Of a stretch of 64,000 nt of DNA, positions 9,533 to 18,572 are shown in pieces. Location: the NCBI GenBank assembly GCA_011389895.1, contig JAABTN010000010.1:1-64000 (forward strand), in the 5' to 3' direction. The stretch comes from Maritimibacter sp. (GTDB taxonomy: Bacteria; Pseudomonadota; Alphaproteobacteria; Rhodobacterales; Rhodobacteraceae). The number at the start of each line of letters is the position of its first letter. The first letter of the stretch is position 1. A program made the translations under genes and the position numbers. The notes under the pieces were generated by a model. It did not search any database. It saw only the letters and a list, made by a program, of their open reading frames with translations, and had not been told where the DNA came from.

Positions 9533-10663
9533 TTAAGTCACGGGTGTATTCCAGGCATCGTAGCCATAAACCCAGTCTGCGTTTGAGCCCTTCTTGAGCC
9601 ATTCATTGGCCAACGAGCTTTCTTGAATTTGTGCGGTCCGCGGCTTGCGCTCTTCTTCATAGCGCGCGAGCGCAGCGGGGATGTCGGCGCTGGTCGCGCC
9701 GTCCAAGGCGCGGGCCAGAACAACGGCGTCTTCGATTGCCATGCAGGCACCTTGGGCCATGAAGGGCACCATGGGATGCGCGGCGTCGCCGAGAAGCGTG
9801 GTATGCCCTTTCGCCCATTGCGGCATCGGATCGCGGACATGCAGGGCCGAGCGCGTGACATCGCTCACGCAGTCCAGAATGTTGCGGGCATCCTCGTGAA
9901 AGTTGGCGTAGGCCGTCCGAAGGTCTTCCACGTCGCCGGGCAGGGTCCAGCCCTCTTCCGACCAATCCGATTGCGGCAGCGTGGAGAAGACGAAAATCTC
10001 CTTGCCGCCAGTAAGCGGGAAGACGACGATCTGTTTTTCGGGGATTTCGCCCCACCATTTGGTGAAGGCATCAAGATCGGGAAGCTCGGGTGCAGTGTCC
10101 TTGGGAAAAACGCCACGATAGGACACCATGCCCGTGTATTTCGGATGATCCTCGCCCCAGAGCGCCGTGCGAATGGCCGAATGAATGCCATCGGCGCCCA
10201 CAACGAGGTCAAAGGTTTCTTCTGTTCCATCCTCGAATTTGACGGTCGCCGAGGTCGCGCCGCTGTCCACGCCGGTCACGGCACGTCCAAGCAATAGCGT
10301 TTCCTCCGGCAGCTTGTCACGCAAAGCTTCGAGCAGGTCGGAGCGGTGGATGGTCAGTTGCGGCGCGCCGTATTTCTCTTCGGCGGCCGAACTCATCGGC
10401 AGGCGCGATGTCTCTTCACCGGTTTCGCCGTCGCGGCTGATGCGAAATGTCGGGCGCGCGGCTGTTTCGCGCAGCACGTCGCCGACGCCCAACCGGTCAA
10501 CGGCGAAGACCGCGTTCGGGGTCAGATTGATATCGGCCCCGACACGGTTGAAGGCACGCGTCTTCTCGAAAACCGCGACCTCGTGCCCAGCTTGCCGCAG
10601 CGCGATTGCCGCTGACAACCCGCCGATTCCTCCACCACAAATGGCTATCTTTAGACTGGACAC
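9533..10663 (-). CDS. FAD-dependent aromatic monooxygenase (salicylate / 6-hydroxynicotinate 3-monooxygenase type)
   Basis: GxGxxG FAD motif (ICGGGIGGLSAAIAL), DG motif (VGADGIHSAIR), GD motif (LLGDAAHPMVPFMAQGACMAIEDAVVL), C-terminal ADWVYGYDAW. Confidence 0.88.
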   Translation of the reverse strand: MSSLKIAICGGGIGGLSAAIALRQAGHEVAVFEKTRAFNRVGADINLTPNAVFAVDRLGVGDVLRETAARPTFRISRDGETGEETSRLPMSSAAEEKYGAPQLTIHRSDLLEALRDKLPEETLLLGRAVTGVDSGATSATVKFEDGTEETFDLVVGADGIHSAIRTALWGEDHPKYTGMVSYRGVFPKDTAPELPDLDAFTKWWGEIPEKQIVVFPLTGGKEIFVFSTLPQSDWSEEGWTLPGDVEDLRTAYANFHEDARNILDCVSDVTRSALHVRDPMPQWAKGHTTLLGDAAHPMVPFMAQGACMAIEDAVVLARALDGATSADIPAALARYEEERKPRTAQIQESSLANEWLKKGSNADWVYGYDAWNTPVT

Positions 10664-10684
10664 GGTCGGCTTCCCTTGGTAATC

Positions 10685-10711
10685 GTTCTATATTGAACAC
10701 ATTGTTCAATA
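10685..10711. promoter_or_regulatory. Putative IclR operator; perfect 9-bp palindrome TATTGAACA-CAT-TGTTCAATA plus an additional upstream half-site
   Basis: In the divergent promoter between the FAD monooxygenase and IclR genes. Arrangement GTTCT-N4-TGAAC-N5-GTTCA. Confidence 0.75.
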
Positions 10712-10783
10712 ATAAGCGCAGCCTGAAATTCGGTCAACTGTTTTGTCGATTGTCGGGTGCAAGCAGGCTAAGAAAGCAGTGAC

Positions 10784-11587
10784 ATGACGACGCACGACCA
10801 AGACCCCTCTGCCCAGAAATCTTACGCCGTGCCGCCGGTGGAGCGCGCGATCAAGCTCTTGCGCTATATCGGCGATGGCAACTCCTGCCGAAATCTCAGC
10901 ACGGCATCCCGCGATCTGGGCATCAACCGAACGACGCTGATCCGCCTGATCCATACGCTTCTCGAAGAGCGCATGATCGAGGAACCCTCGGAAGGTGCCG
11001 GATACCGGCTTGGCGTCGGCCTTGTAACGCTTGGCGCGCAAGCGATTGGGGAGCGTGATCTTGTGCGGACGTGTCAGCCGGTGCTTCAGCGGCTTTGCGA
11101 AGACACCGCGATGTCTGCCCATATGGGCATTCTGGACGGGACGGATATCGTGTATCTCAGCCGTTTCGCGCCGAATTCGCACCTTGTCAGCAACATTCAT
11201 GCGGGCGCGCGGTTGCGGGCGCATGCCTCGTCGATCGGTCGGGCGATACTTGCCGAAATGAGCCCCGAAGATATCGCAAAGCTTCTTGAGGGCACGTCGC
11301 TTGAGGCGGTCACGTCGAAAACGCCGACGACCGTGGACGGCGTGATCGCGCAGGCCAGCGACGACAAGGCGAAAGGATACGCGTGGAGTGTCGGCAACTT
11401 CGAGGCGGGTATCGGCTCCTGCGGTGCGGCGGTCTTCGATCATACCGGGTCCGTGGTCGGCGCGCTCAATGTGTCGGGCCCAGACAGCCGGTTTTCCGAC
11501 CCTCAAGACAGCACGGCCATTCGCGACGCGGTGTGCCGCGCGGCGGCCGATGCGTCGGAATTGCTCGGGGCGCCGCGTCGCAGGTAG
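10784..11587 (+). CDS. IclR family transcriptional regulator
   Basis: wHTH (CRNLSTASRDLGINRTTLIRLIHTLLEERMIEE) and effector domain (GARLRAHASSIGRAILAEM). Confidence 0.92.
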   Translation: MTTHDQDPSAQKSYAVPPVERAIKLLRYIGDGNSCRNLSTASRDLGINRTTLIRLIHTLLEERMIEEPSEGAGYRLGVGLVTLGAQAIGERDLVRTCQPVLQRLCEDTAMSAHMGILDGTDIVYLSRFAPNSHLVSNIHAGARLRAHASSIGRAILAEMSPEDIAKLLEGTSLEAVTSKTPTTVDGVIAQASDDKAKGYAWSVGNFEAGIGSCGAAVFDHTGSVVGALNVSGPDSRFSDPQDSTAIRDAVCRAAADASELLGAPRRR

Positions 11588-11594
11588 TTCCCCG

Positions 11595-13088
11595 TCAGCC
11601 ACGCGCGGGCCACCGCGCCCAAGGGTGCGGTTGGCCGCTCAGATCGGTGTAGAACGATTTTTGCCGCTGGTATGCGCGAAGCCCGTCGCGCCCTTTCTCG
11701 CGGCCCAATCCACTGTCTCCGTCGCCGCCGAACGGGGTCGAGATCGAGAACTGCTTGTAGGTGTTGATCCAGACCGTGCCGGCGCGAATGGCCGCCCCGA
11801 CGCGCAGGGATTTGGGATAATCTTTCGACCAGACCCCGCAGGCCAACCCGTAATCATTGTCGTTGGCTTGCGCGATCACGTCTTCTTCATCGTCGAAAGG
11901 CAGGACCACAAGGACCGGGCCAAAGATTTCCTCCCGGCATATCCGGGCCTTGTTGTTCAGCCCCGATATGATGGTCGGCGCGAAGTAAGCCCCGGTTGCG
12001 AGATTGGGCGCATCCGGGCGTTCGCCACCCGTCAAAACCTCGCCCCCGTCCTCAAGACCCTTGGCAACATAGTCCTCAACCGTCAGCCGGTGATCGGGAT
12101 GCACGAGCGAGGACACCTGTGTGTCGGCGTCGAACGGATGCCCGACGCGCAGACGTTCAGTGGCCGCGACAAGCCGCGCGACGAAACGGTCATAGATGCT
12201 GCGCTGCACGAAAAGCCGCGAACCGGCAATGCAGCTTTGCCCGGAGGACGAGAATATCCCGAACAGGATACCCGCGATCGCCAGGTCTTCGTCGCAATCT
12301 TCGAAGACGATGGTCGGGGATTTCCCGCCAAGCTCCAGCGACACGGGCATCAGCTTTTCCGCCGCGACGCGGGCGAGGTGCCGACCGGTCGACGTGCCGC
12401 CGGTAAACGAGACCTTGGAAATGTCGGGATGCGCCACGAGGCGGTTTCCGACCTCGCGCCCGGACCCGGGAAGCACTGAGAACAGGCCGGTTGGAAGCCC
12501 CGCCTCTTCAATGATGCGGGCCAGTTCAAGGCTTACCAGCGGCGACCAACTCGCAGGTTTCAAGACCACCGCGTTCCCCGCGGCAAGCGCGGGCGCCACC
12601 TTTTGCGCGTCCGACGCGATGGGCGAATTCCACGGCGTGATCGCCGCAACAACGCCAAGAGGTTCGTGGACCGACATCGTCTGATACGCGCCGCGTGGCA
12701 CTGTCAGCACATCGTCCGAGGTTTCCAAGACCGCGCCAAAGTATCGAAACGTCGCCGCCGCAGACGCGGCAAGAGCGCGCGTTTCGGTCAGGGTCTTGGA
12801 TGTATCGCGGCATTGAACCCATGCAATACGCTCGATATTGGCCGTGATCCCGTCCGATATTTTGTAGAGGTAAGTCGCGCGGTCCTGCGGCTTCAACCCG
12901 CGCCACGCCGGGTTCGCCTGCGCGGCGCGGGCCTTTTCAATCGCCTCGTCAACGTCCGCCGCCGACGCGCCGGACACCACCGTGTTGTCGGTTCCTTCTG
13001 CGGCAAAGCTGGAGGTAATTTCGGCACCACGCCCTTGGCGCCATGCGCCAGCCACGAAAATCCGGTCGTTTCTGAATTGTTGTTCCAT
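11595..13088 (-). CDS. Aldehyde dehydrogenase
   Basis: ITPWNSP, FTGGTSTGRH, LELGGKSP, catalytic Cys in SSGQSCIAGSR, EEIFGPV. Confidence 0.93.
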   Translation of the reverse strand: MEQQFRNDRIFVAGAWRQGRGAEITSSFAAEGTDNTVVSGASAADVDEAIEKARAAQANPAWRGLKPQDRATYLYKISDGITANIERIAWVQCRDTSKTLTETRALAASAAATFRYFGAVLETSDDVLTVPRGAYQTMSVHEPLGVVAAITPWNSPIASDAQKVAPALAAGNAVVLKPASWSPLVSLELARIIEEAGLPTGLFSVLPGSGREVGNRLVAHPDISKVSFTGGTSTGRHLARVAAEKLMPVSLELGGKSPTIVFEDCDEDLAIAGILFGIFSSSGQSCIAGSRLFVQRSIYDRFVARLVAATERLRVGHPFDADTQVSSLVHPDHRLTVEDYVAKGLEDGGEVLTGGERPDAPNLATGAYFAPTIISGLNNKARICREEIFGPVLVVLPFDDEEDVIAQANDNDYGLACGVWSKDYPKSLRVGAAIRAGTVWINTYKQFSISTPFGGDGDSGLGREKGRDGLRAYQRQKSFYTDLSGQPHPWARWPARG

Positions 13089-13102
13089 CGGTGCGAGGGT
13101 CC

Positions 13103-13921
13103 TCAGATCACAATCGCCGCACTGCGGTTCAGAACCGCGCGCGCGATGCTGAGGGCCGTGGTTTGCGACGTTTTCGGGTTCCGGGGCGATGGCGTTCCGA
13201 CCAGACGCATGGTCGCCTCGACGGCGGATGACGAGATGCTGAATTCATGCACGTTTTCGGTGGTGGTCGGATCCGCGACCAACGTCACGCTGGTGCGGTC
13301 CATACCGACCCCGGCGAGCGCCAGCGTCGCCGCGACATTGGCGTTCTTGGGAAAGGCCTGTGCGGCTTGCCGGGCGCTTCCTTCGAAAATGACCGTTGGG
13401 CTTTCAAGGGCGTTCAAGTCGATCTCGGCGTCTGCCGGTGTTCCCGACCATGCCATGGGCGGTTTGCGCCCCGTGTAATCGACCGATGTCAGGCCCGCCA
13501 ACCGCGCAGCCGCAAGGATATCAATGCCTCCGATTGCGCCGGACGGGACGACGACCTGGCCCGAGTTCGCATCGGCGCTCGTTTTCAGGCGTTCAACGAG
13601 CGTCGCATCTGACAGAGCGCCCACGGAGGCAATGATCAAGTCCGCCCCCGCCTGCAAAATCGCGGTCCCGTATTCAACGACGGCCCCGTGCCCGGCGCAT
13701 TCGGCCACGACGCCGGGGCGGGTCGCCAGAAAGGCCGCAAGATCGCTGGTGATAAGGGCGTCCACGGGCAGACCGGCATCGGTCAACGCCGCGCGCGCGG
13801 CGTCCTCGCGTCCCGCACCCACGAGCACCTGCAAAACCGCGTTCGGCGCCTGTGCCCGCAGGATGGCAACCAGATCCTGCGCAATCGACCCGAACCCTAT
13901 GATCCCGACCAACGGTGTCAT
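13103..13921 (-). CDS. L-aspartate dehydrogenase-like protein (NadX family)
   Basis: N-terminal VGIIGFGSIAQDLVAIL; VVPSGAIGGIDILAAARLAGLTSVDYTGRKPPMAW; FPKNANVAATLALAGVGMDRTSVTLVADP. Confidence 0.85.
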   Translation of the reverse strand: MTPLVGIIGFGSIAQDLVAILRAQAPNAVLQVLVGAGREDAARAALTDAGLPVDALITSDLAAFLATRPGVVAECAGHGAVVEYGTAILQAGADLIIASVGALSDATLVERLKTSADANSGQVVVPSGAIGGIDILAAARLAGLTSVDYTGRKPPMAWSGTPADAEIDLNALESPTVIFEGSARQAAQAFPKNANVAATLALAGVGMDRTSVTLVADPTTTENVHEFSISSSAVEATMRLVGTPSPRNPKTSQTTALSIARAVLNRSAAIVI

Positions 13922-15570
13922 GCCGACTTTCCAGCCGCACCGGCAGGGGGGCCGGCGAAGGCTTCGGCAAAAGGACCGATAGCGGTCATGTCGACCTCGA
14001 CAACCACGGGACCCTCCTGCGTCAGCGTGTCATCGAAGGTCTCTTCGAAGGCTTCGATCTCGGTGATCTTGCGATGCGTCATTCCGACGGACTGACATAG
14101 CAGACCAAAATCCGGCGTCTTCAGTTTCGAGAAATGGCGACGCCCGTCATACTGGGCGTCCTGTATGTTCTCGATCACGCCATAAGCCGCATCGTTCATC
14201 AGCACAAAGGTGATGGGCAGGTTTTCATCGACCGCGGTGATCAGCTCGGCGATGCCAAGCTGTGATCCGCCATCCCCGGCCAGCGCGATGGTTCTGGCCT
14301 CGGGCGACGCGACCGCTGCACCGATCGCCATCGCGATGCCTTGCCCGATCCCGCCGCCAAGCGCGTGCACGCCCAAATGCGGCGCGGCGATCTGGACGTA
14401 TCGGTTGCCGAAAGTCGAGTTCGAAATCGTCACATCCCGCACCCACGGATGTTTGCCGGACGGCACGCGGGCAAGCAGGTGGTCCGCAATGATCTGGTAG
14501 GGTCCGAGCCGTGCGCGCATGGCCCCTTCCGACTTTGCCCGGGCCACCGCGATGTCGTGGTGAAAATTCGGGTCTGTGTCCAAGCTGTCCGGCAGCCGAT
14601 CAAGCAACCCCTGCAAGGCAAGCTTTGCATCCGCGCAGGCAAACCCGTCTACCGGGTAGTTGCGACCGGCCTGTGTCGGTTCGGCGTCAATCTGGTATAG
14701 CGGCGATGGCAGGGCCATGCGGTTGTTCTTGGTCTCGTTCCCCCGAAGCCTTGAGCCGACCACGAGCATCAGATCGCTCGAGGCATAGATCGCTTCCGCT
14801 TCCGGCGTCATGTTGAAGGCACCAAGGCTGCCCGGGTGGTCTTCGGGGACCGTGGCGCGGCCTTGGGTCGAGGTGACGATCCCGAAGCCCAGATTGGCCA
14901 GCGCCGTCGCTTCTTTCCCCGCGCCGCGTGCGCCCCCCCCCAGCCACAGCAGGGGGCGCTTGGCCGCACGCACCTTGGTGGCCACGGTGTCGAGGAACGC
15001 CGCATCGGGCGCAGAAAGCGCCGGTTGCGGGGGCGAGAGGGGGGCGGCCTTGACGGCGGGCTCACGTTGCACATCAACAGGCACTTCGAGGCTGACGGGA
15101 CCGGACGGGGGGGTCACGACCGCCCGAAGGGCTGCCGAAAGCGCCCCCATGGCACCGTTTTCATCCCAGACGCGGAACACGGCTTTGGAAACCCCGCGCA
15201 GCATCTCGGGCTGGTTCGGCACGTCGTGGATCGCCGCCCGATCCCGGTCCATGAACTGACGATCCACCTGCGTCGTGATGTGCAAGACACGGCTTCCGGC
15301 TGTGAGCGCTTCGGCCTGCGCGCCCGCCGCGTTGCCTGCGGCGGTGCCGGTCGAAGTCAGGGCCACGCCGATTTCACCCGACACGCGGGAAAAGGCGTCT
15401 GCCATGTTCATGGCGCCTGCTTCGCCCCGCGCGGGGACGAAACGGATCCTGCCCTGATCGGCGACCGCGTGGAGGATCGGCATGTTGTGGATCGAAATCA
15501 CGCCGAAAATGGTTGTCACGCCAGCATCGGCAAGACCCGTTGCGATCTGGTGGCCCACGGTCTGTGTCAT
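13918..15570 (-). CDS. ThDP-dependent enzyme (acetolactate synthase / benzoylformate decarboxylase superfamily)
   Basis: FVPARGEAGAMNMADAFSR with catalytic Glu; ThDP motif GDGGSQLGIAELITAVDENLPITFVLMND. Confidence 0.9.
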   Translation of the reverse strand: MTQTVGHQIATGLADAGVTTIFGVISIHNMPILHAVADQGRIRFVPARGEAGAMNMADAFSRVSGEIGVALTSTGTAAGNAAGAQAEALTAGSRVLHITTQVDRQFMDRDRAAIHDVPNQPEMLRGVSKAVFRVWDENGAMGALSAALRAVVTPPSGPVSLEVPVDVQREPAVKAAPLSPPQPALSAPDAAFLDTVATKVRAAKRPLLWLGGGARGAGKEATALANLGFGIVTSTQGRATVPEDHPGSLGAFNMTPEAEAIYASSDLMLVVGSRLRGNETKNNRMALPSPLYQIDAEPTQAGRNYPVDGFACADAKLALQGLLDRLPDSLDTDPNFHHDIAVARAKSEGAMRARLGPYQIIADHLLARVPSGKHPWVRDVTISNSTFGNRYVQIAAPHLGVHALGGGIGQGIAMAIGAAVASPEARTIALAGDGGSQLGIAELITAVDENLPITFVLMNDAAYGVIENIQDAQYDGRRHFSKLKTPDFGLLCQSVGMTHRKITEIEAFEETFDDTLTQEGPVVVEVDMTAIGPFAEAFAGPPAGAAGKSA

Positions 15571-15598
15571 GAGGTCTTTTTCCTTAAAATCGCGCATG

Positions 15599-16390
15599 TC
15601 AGGAGAACCGGGAAACGCCGCCGGAAATCTCAAGTCTCGCACCGGTGATATAGCTGGCGGCTGGAGAGGCGAGGAACACCAGCGCGCGCGCGGCCTCCTC
15701 GGCCTGACCCAGCCGGCCAAGGGGGATATTTTTCTTGCGGGCAAGATCCGCGAACCAGTCTTCGCGGCTTTGGGATGCGTCGTCGCGCGCCTCGAACCGT
15801 TTTTGCCACTGGTTGCTGTCCACGAGACCCAGAAGGATGGAGTTTACGCGGATGTCCGGGGCGAACTCGGACGCCAGTGATTTCAACAGGTTCTGAACAC
15901 CGGCGCGCGCGGCAGAGGTGCAGACCATATGCGGTTCCGGTTGGTAGGCGAGAAGCGAATTGACCGCGACGATCGCGCCGCTTGCGCTTTTTCGCAAGAG
16001 CGGCTCGAAGGCGCGGATCGGGTAGAGTTGACTGAAGAATTTCAGGTCCAGCTCTTCCCGCCAAGCGGCATCTGTCGTCTCCGCAAAGGTCGATACGCGC
16101 CCCTGACCGGCATTTGTCACGAGCGCGTCGCACCCCCCGAAACGTGCTTCGGTCGCCTCGACAAAGGCTTGGACCGCATCCTCATCCAGCACGGAGAAGG
16201 CGCTTGAAAAGACGCGCGCCGCGCCGAATTCCGCCTGCAACGCGTCGCTCGCCTCCGTAAGCCGATCCGCGCCCCGTGCGCAAAGCGCGACATTCGCCCC
16301 GTCTGCCAGAAAGGCCCGAACGGTCGCCAACCCGATGCCGGACGACCCGCCCGTCACCACGACGGTCTTGTTTTGAAGCCCGAGATCCAC
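15599..16390 (-). CDS. SDR family oxidoreductase
   Basis: TGGSSGIGLATV, NAGQGRV; C-terminal ITGARLEISGGVSRFS. Confidence 0.85.
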   Translation of the reverse strand: MDLGLQNKTVVVTGGSSGIGLATVRAFLADGANVALCARGADRLTEASDALQAEFGAARVFSSAFSVLDEDAVQAFVEATEARFGGCDALVTNAGQGRVSTFAETTDAAWREELDLKFFSQLYPIRAFEPLLRKSASGAIVAVNSLLAYQPEPHMVCTSAARAGVQNLLKSLASEFAPDIRVNSILLGLVDSNQWQKRFEARDDASQSREDWFADLARKKNIPLGRLGQAEEAARALVFLASPAASYITGARLEISGGVSRFS

Positions 16391-16393
16391 CGA

Positions 16394-17302
16394 TCACTCC
16401 TTTACCGGAAAACCGGGATCGGCCCGGCCAGCCATCACGGTTCTTTGGGCCGGTGTCGGGGGCCCGGCTGTCATCCAGCGATCCATCGCTTCGGGATCGG
16501 TGCGGGACCAGACCTTGGGCTCATGCGTTGTCTCGTCGATTTGCTGCAACTCGGCGACGAATTCGATCACGAAGCCCGAAGGCGATACGAAATAGGCAAA
16601 GGGGTTGTTGCCGGGCCCATGCCGCCCCGGTCCCCAGCTTGGCACCTGGCCCTTTTGCTTCATCCTGCCGATGCCGCGCATGTAGTCATCAATCCCCGCC
16701 ATCTCGAAGGCAACATGATTGACGGCCGGGTATTTGTTGCGAACAAGGGCGATCGAGTGGTGGTCGGTGCTGCAACGCAGGAACACCATTTGGTCGGCGG
16801 AATAATCGCTCGCGCGAAAGCCAAGCACGCTTTCATACCATGCCTGCATGCTGTCCATATCCGTTGTGTTCAAAACCACATGGCTGATCTTGCGCGGATA
16901 AGAATAGACGTGGTCCTCGTCGCGCATCTTCAGATCCGCGGTCACGCGCAGGCGCCGGTTGTCCGGGTCAAGGATTTCGAAACCATAGCCACCGAACGGG
17001 CCGTCGATATCTGCCGGCTCCCCCAGCACGGTCGCGCCCCGGTCTTTCACCTGTTCATAGAAGGCGTCGATGGTCGCGCGGTCCGGTTGACCGAAATGGA
17101 TGTATTCGATGCCATAGACATCATCATCCTTCAGACCATAGAGAAAAGGCTCTGGTCCCGTGCCATTCAGGTAGACGATCCCGTCCCCCCGATGGGCGAT
17201 TTGCAGCCCCCAAAGATCGGTGTAGAACTCTGCCGTTTCGGTCATGCCCGGCGCGCGCATCACGATGCCGCGCAGGTGACCCATTCTCAGCTCATCTGCC
17301 AT
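16394..17302 (-). CDS. Two-domain VOC/extradiol-dioxygenase-like protein
   Basis: GHLRGIVMRAPGMTETAEFYTDLWGLQIAHRGDGIVYLNG plus KISHVVLNTTDMDSMQAWYESVLGFRASDY and VNHVAFEM, FVIEFVAE. Confidence 0.85.
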   Translation of the reverse strand: MADELRMGHLRGIVMRAPGMTETAEFYTDLWGLQIAHRGDGIVYLNGTGPEPFLYGLKDDDVYGIEYIHFGQPDRATIDAFYEQVKDRGATVLGEPADIDGPFGGYGFEILDPDNRRLRVTADLKMRDEDHVYSYPRKISHVVLNTTDMDSMQAWYESVLGFRASDYSADQMVFLRCSTDHHSIALVRNKYPAVNHVAFEMAGIDDYMRGIGRMKQKGQVPSWGPGRHGPGNNPFAYFVSPSGFVIEFVAELQQIDETTHEPKVWSRTDPEAMDRWMTAGPPTPAQRTVMAGRADPGFPVKE

Positions 17303-18206
17303 GAAGCTCTCCCTCGGCATGACTTGGCATTGGTGTTTGAAGGTCTGGGGCCAGCTCGAAAAGCGCCGCGCAAAACGCCTGCGGGGCCTGCACGTAAACG
17401 GCATGCCCGGCGCGTTCGATGGTGATGCAGCGCGGCGTGTCGCCATGAACCTCGGTCCAAGCGCGCATCGCGGCGGTCGTCTGGGCAATGGGCGTGACCT
17501 GGTCCTCGGCACCGATGATGAAGCCCGGTTTCTGGCGAAGCTGCGCGACCGACGCGGCCAGGTTTCCCGACGCAAGCATATGAACGGCTTGGCCGTAGCC
17601 GTCCGAATTGATCCGCGCCATTTCCTGTCGGACGCTGGCGACAACCGATGGGTTATGCTCGGGATCGAACACCAGACGCGGCGCGCGTGTTTCGGCAAAG
17701 GCTTCGGCCCCGAGGCGTTCCAAATCCTTCAAGCGTTCGGTTGCGTTTGGCGGCAGGGGTGCATTTGCGTCGATCCCATACCCTTGGGCCGAGGCCGCAA
17801 GCACGATCGACGAGACGCACGTGGGTGCCCGCAGAGCGAAGGCAACCGCGATCAGCGTGCCCAGCGAATGCCCGATGATCGTGGCTTCATCCAGCCCAAG
17901 GCGATCAAAAAAGTGTTCAAGGGCCCCGGCATAATCCGCGGCCGTTGGCTTGGCCACCGTGAGGGGTGCTGAGGTCAAGTAACCGGGTGCATTCCATGCA
18001 ATCAGCCTTGGCCCTTCGGGCAAGGTCTTGAACACCGGTTCGAAGGAATCGGAGTTGGACCCGATCCCATGGAGGAAAACGAAGGTGGGACCGGTGCCGC
18101 GACGTTCAAGAAAGCGAATGCCGCCGATCTCTTGATGGCGCAGTCCTGCATCGGTGTCATTCGTTCGTGTGTGCGACGGCGGCAACGTCAATATCCCTAT
18201 GTTCAA
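17292..18206 (-). CDS. Alpha/beta hydrolase (start uncertain, probably internal to this ORF)
   Basis: FVFLHGIGSNSDSF oxyanion motif, nucleophile elbow IIGHSLGTL, catalytic His in ERAGHAVYVQAPQ. The listed start is TTG and abuts the putative operator. Confidence 0.88.
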   Translation of the reverse strand: MNIGILTLPPSHTRTNDTDAGLRHQEIGGIRFLERRGTGPTFVFLHGIGSNSDSFEPVFKTLPEGPRLIAWNAPGYLTSAPLTVAKPTAADYAGALEHFFDRLGLDEATIIGHSLGTLIAVAFALRAPTCVSSIVLAASAQGYGIDANAPLPPNATERLKDLERLGAEAFAETRAPRLVFDPEHNPSVVASVRQEMARINSDGYGQAVHMLASGNLAASVAQLRQKPGFIIGAEDQVTPIAQTTAAMRAWTEVHGDTPRCITIERAGHAVYVQAPQAFCAALFELAPDLQTPMPSHAEGELHGR

Positions 18207-18224
18207 ATATGAACTGACTGTTCA
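18201..18224. promoter_or_regulatory. Putative IclR operator GTTCA-AATA-TGAAC-TGACT-GTTCA
   Basis: Same three-half-site arrangement and spacing as 10685-10708; upstream of the six-gene minus-strand operon. Confidence 0.7.
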
Positions 18225-18572
18225 ATAAAGTAGATGAGCGGCCTTCGTGTTGTCAAGCGCGCGATTGCAGGGCTTGGGTCCGCTCACCGCATCGGGTTTG
18301 CCGATGGTGCCCCGGGGCCCTTGGATCATGCACGGGACATCTTGCGCAGGGCAGGGTGCCGCGCTCGACCAAGGATACCAGCGAGCAATGCCCCCTGTAA
18401 GGTGCGGAAACGTCGCCAGACCGGCCCAGGACAACCCATGCGAAAACGCATATTAAAAATGGAAGCCTACGCAATTTTCTTGGGTCTGACGGCGCGCTAC
18501 ACCGCAAGCATGCTTCAACATCATTCATCACTTCAAACGCATAGGGGCCTCGGGCCCGGAAAGGCCAGACAC

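Noticed and set aside
9533-10663. Naming the FAD monooxygenase nicC and the cluster a nicotinate pathway
   Set aside because: The monooxygenase is NicC-like, but I see no 2,5-dihydroxypyridine dioxygenase, maleamate amidase or maleate isomerase; the VOC, ThDP and NadX-like genes do not fit.
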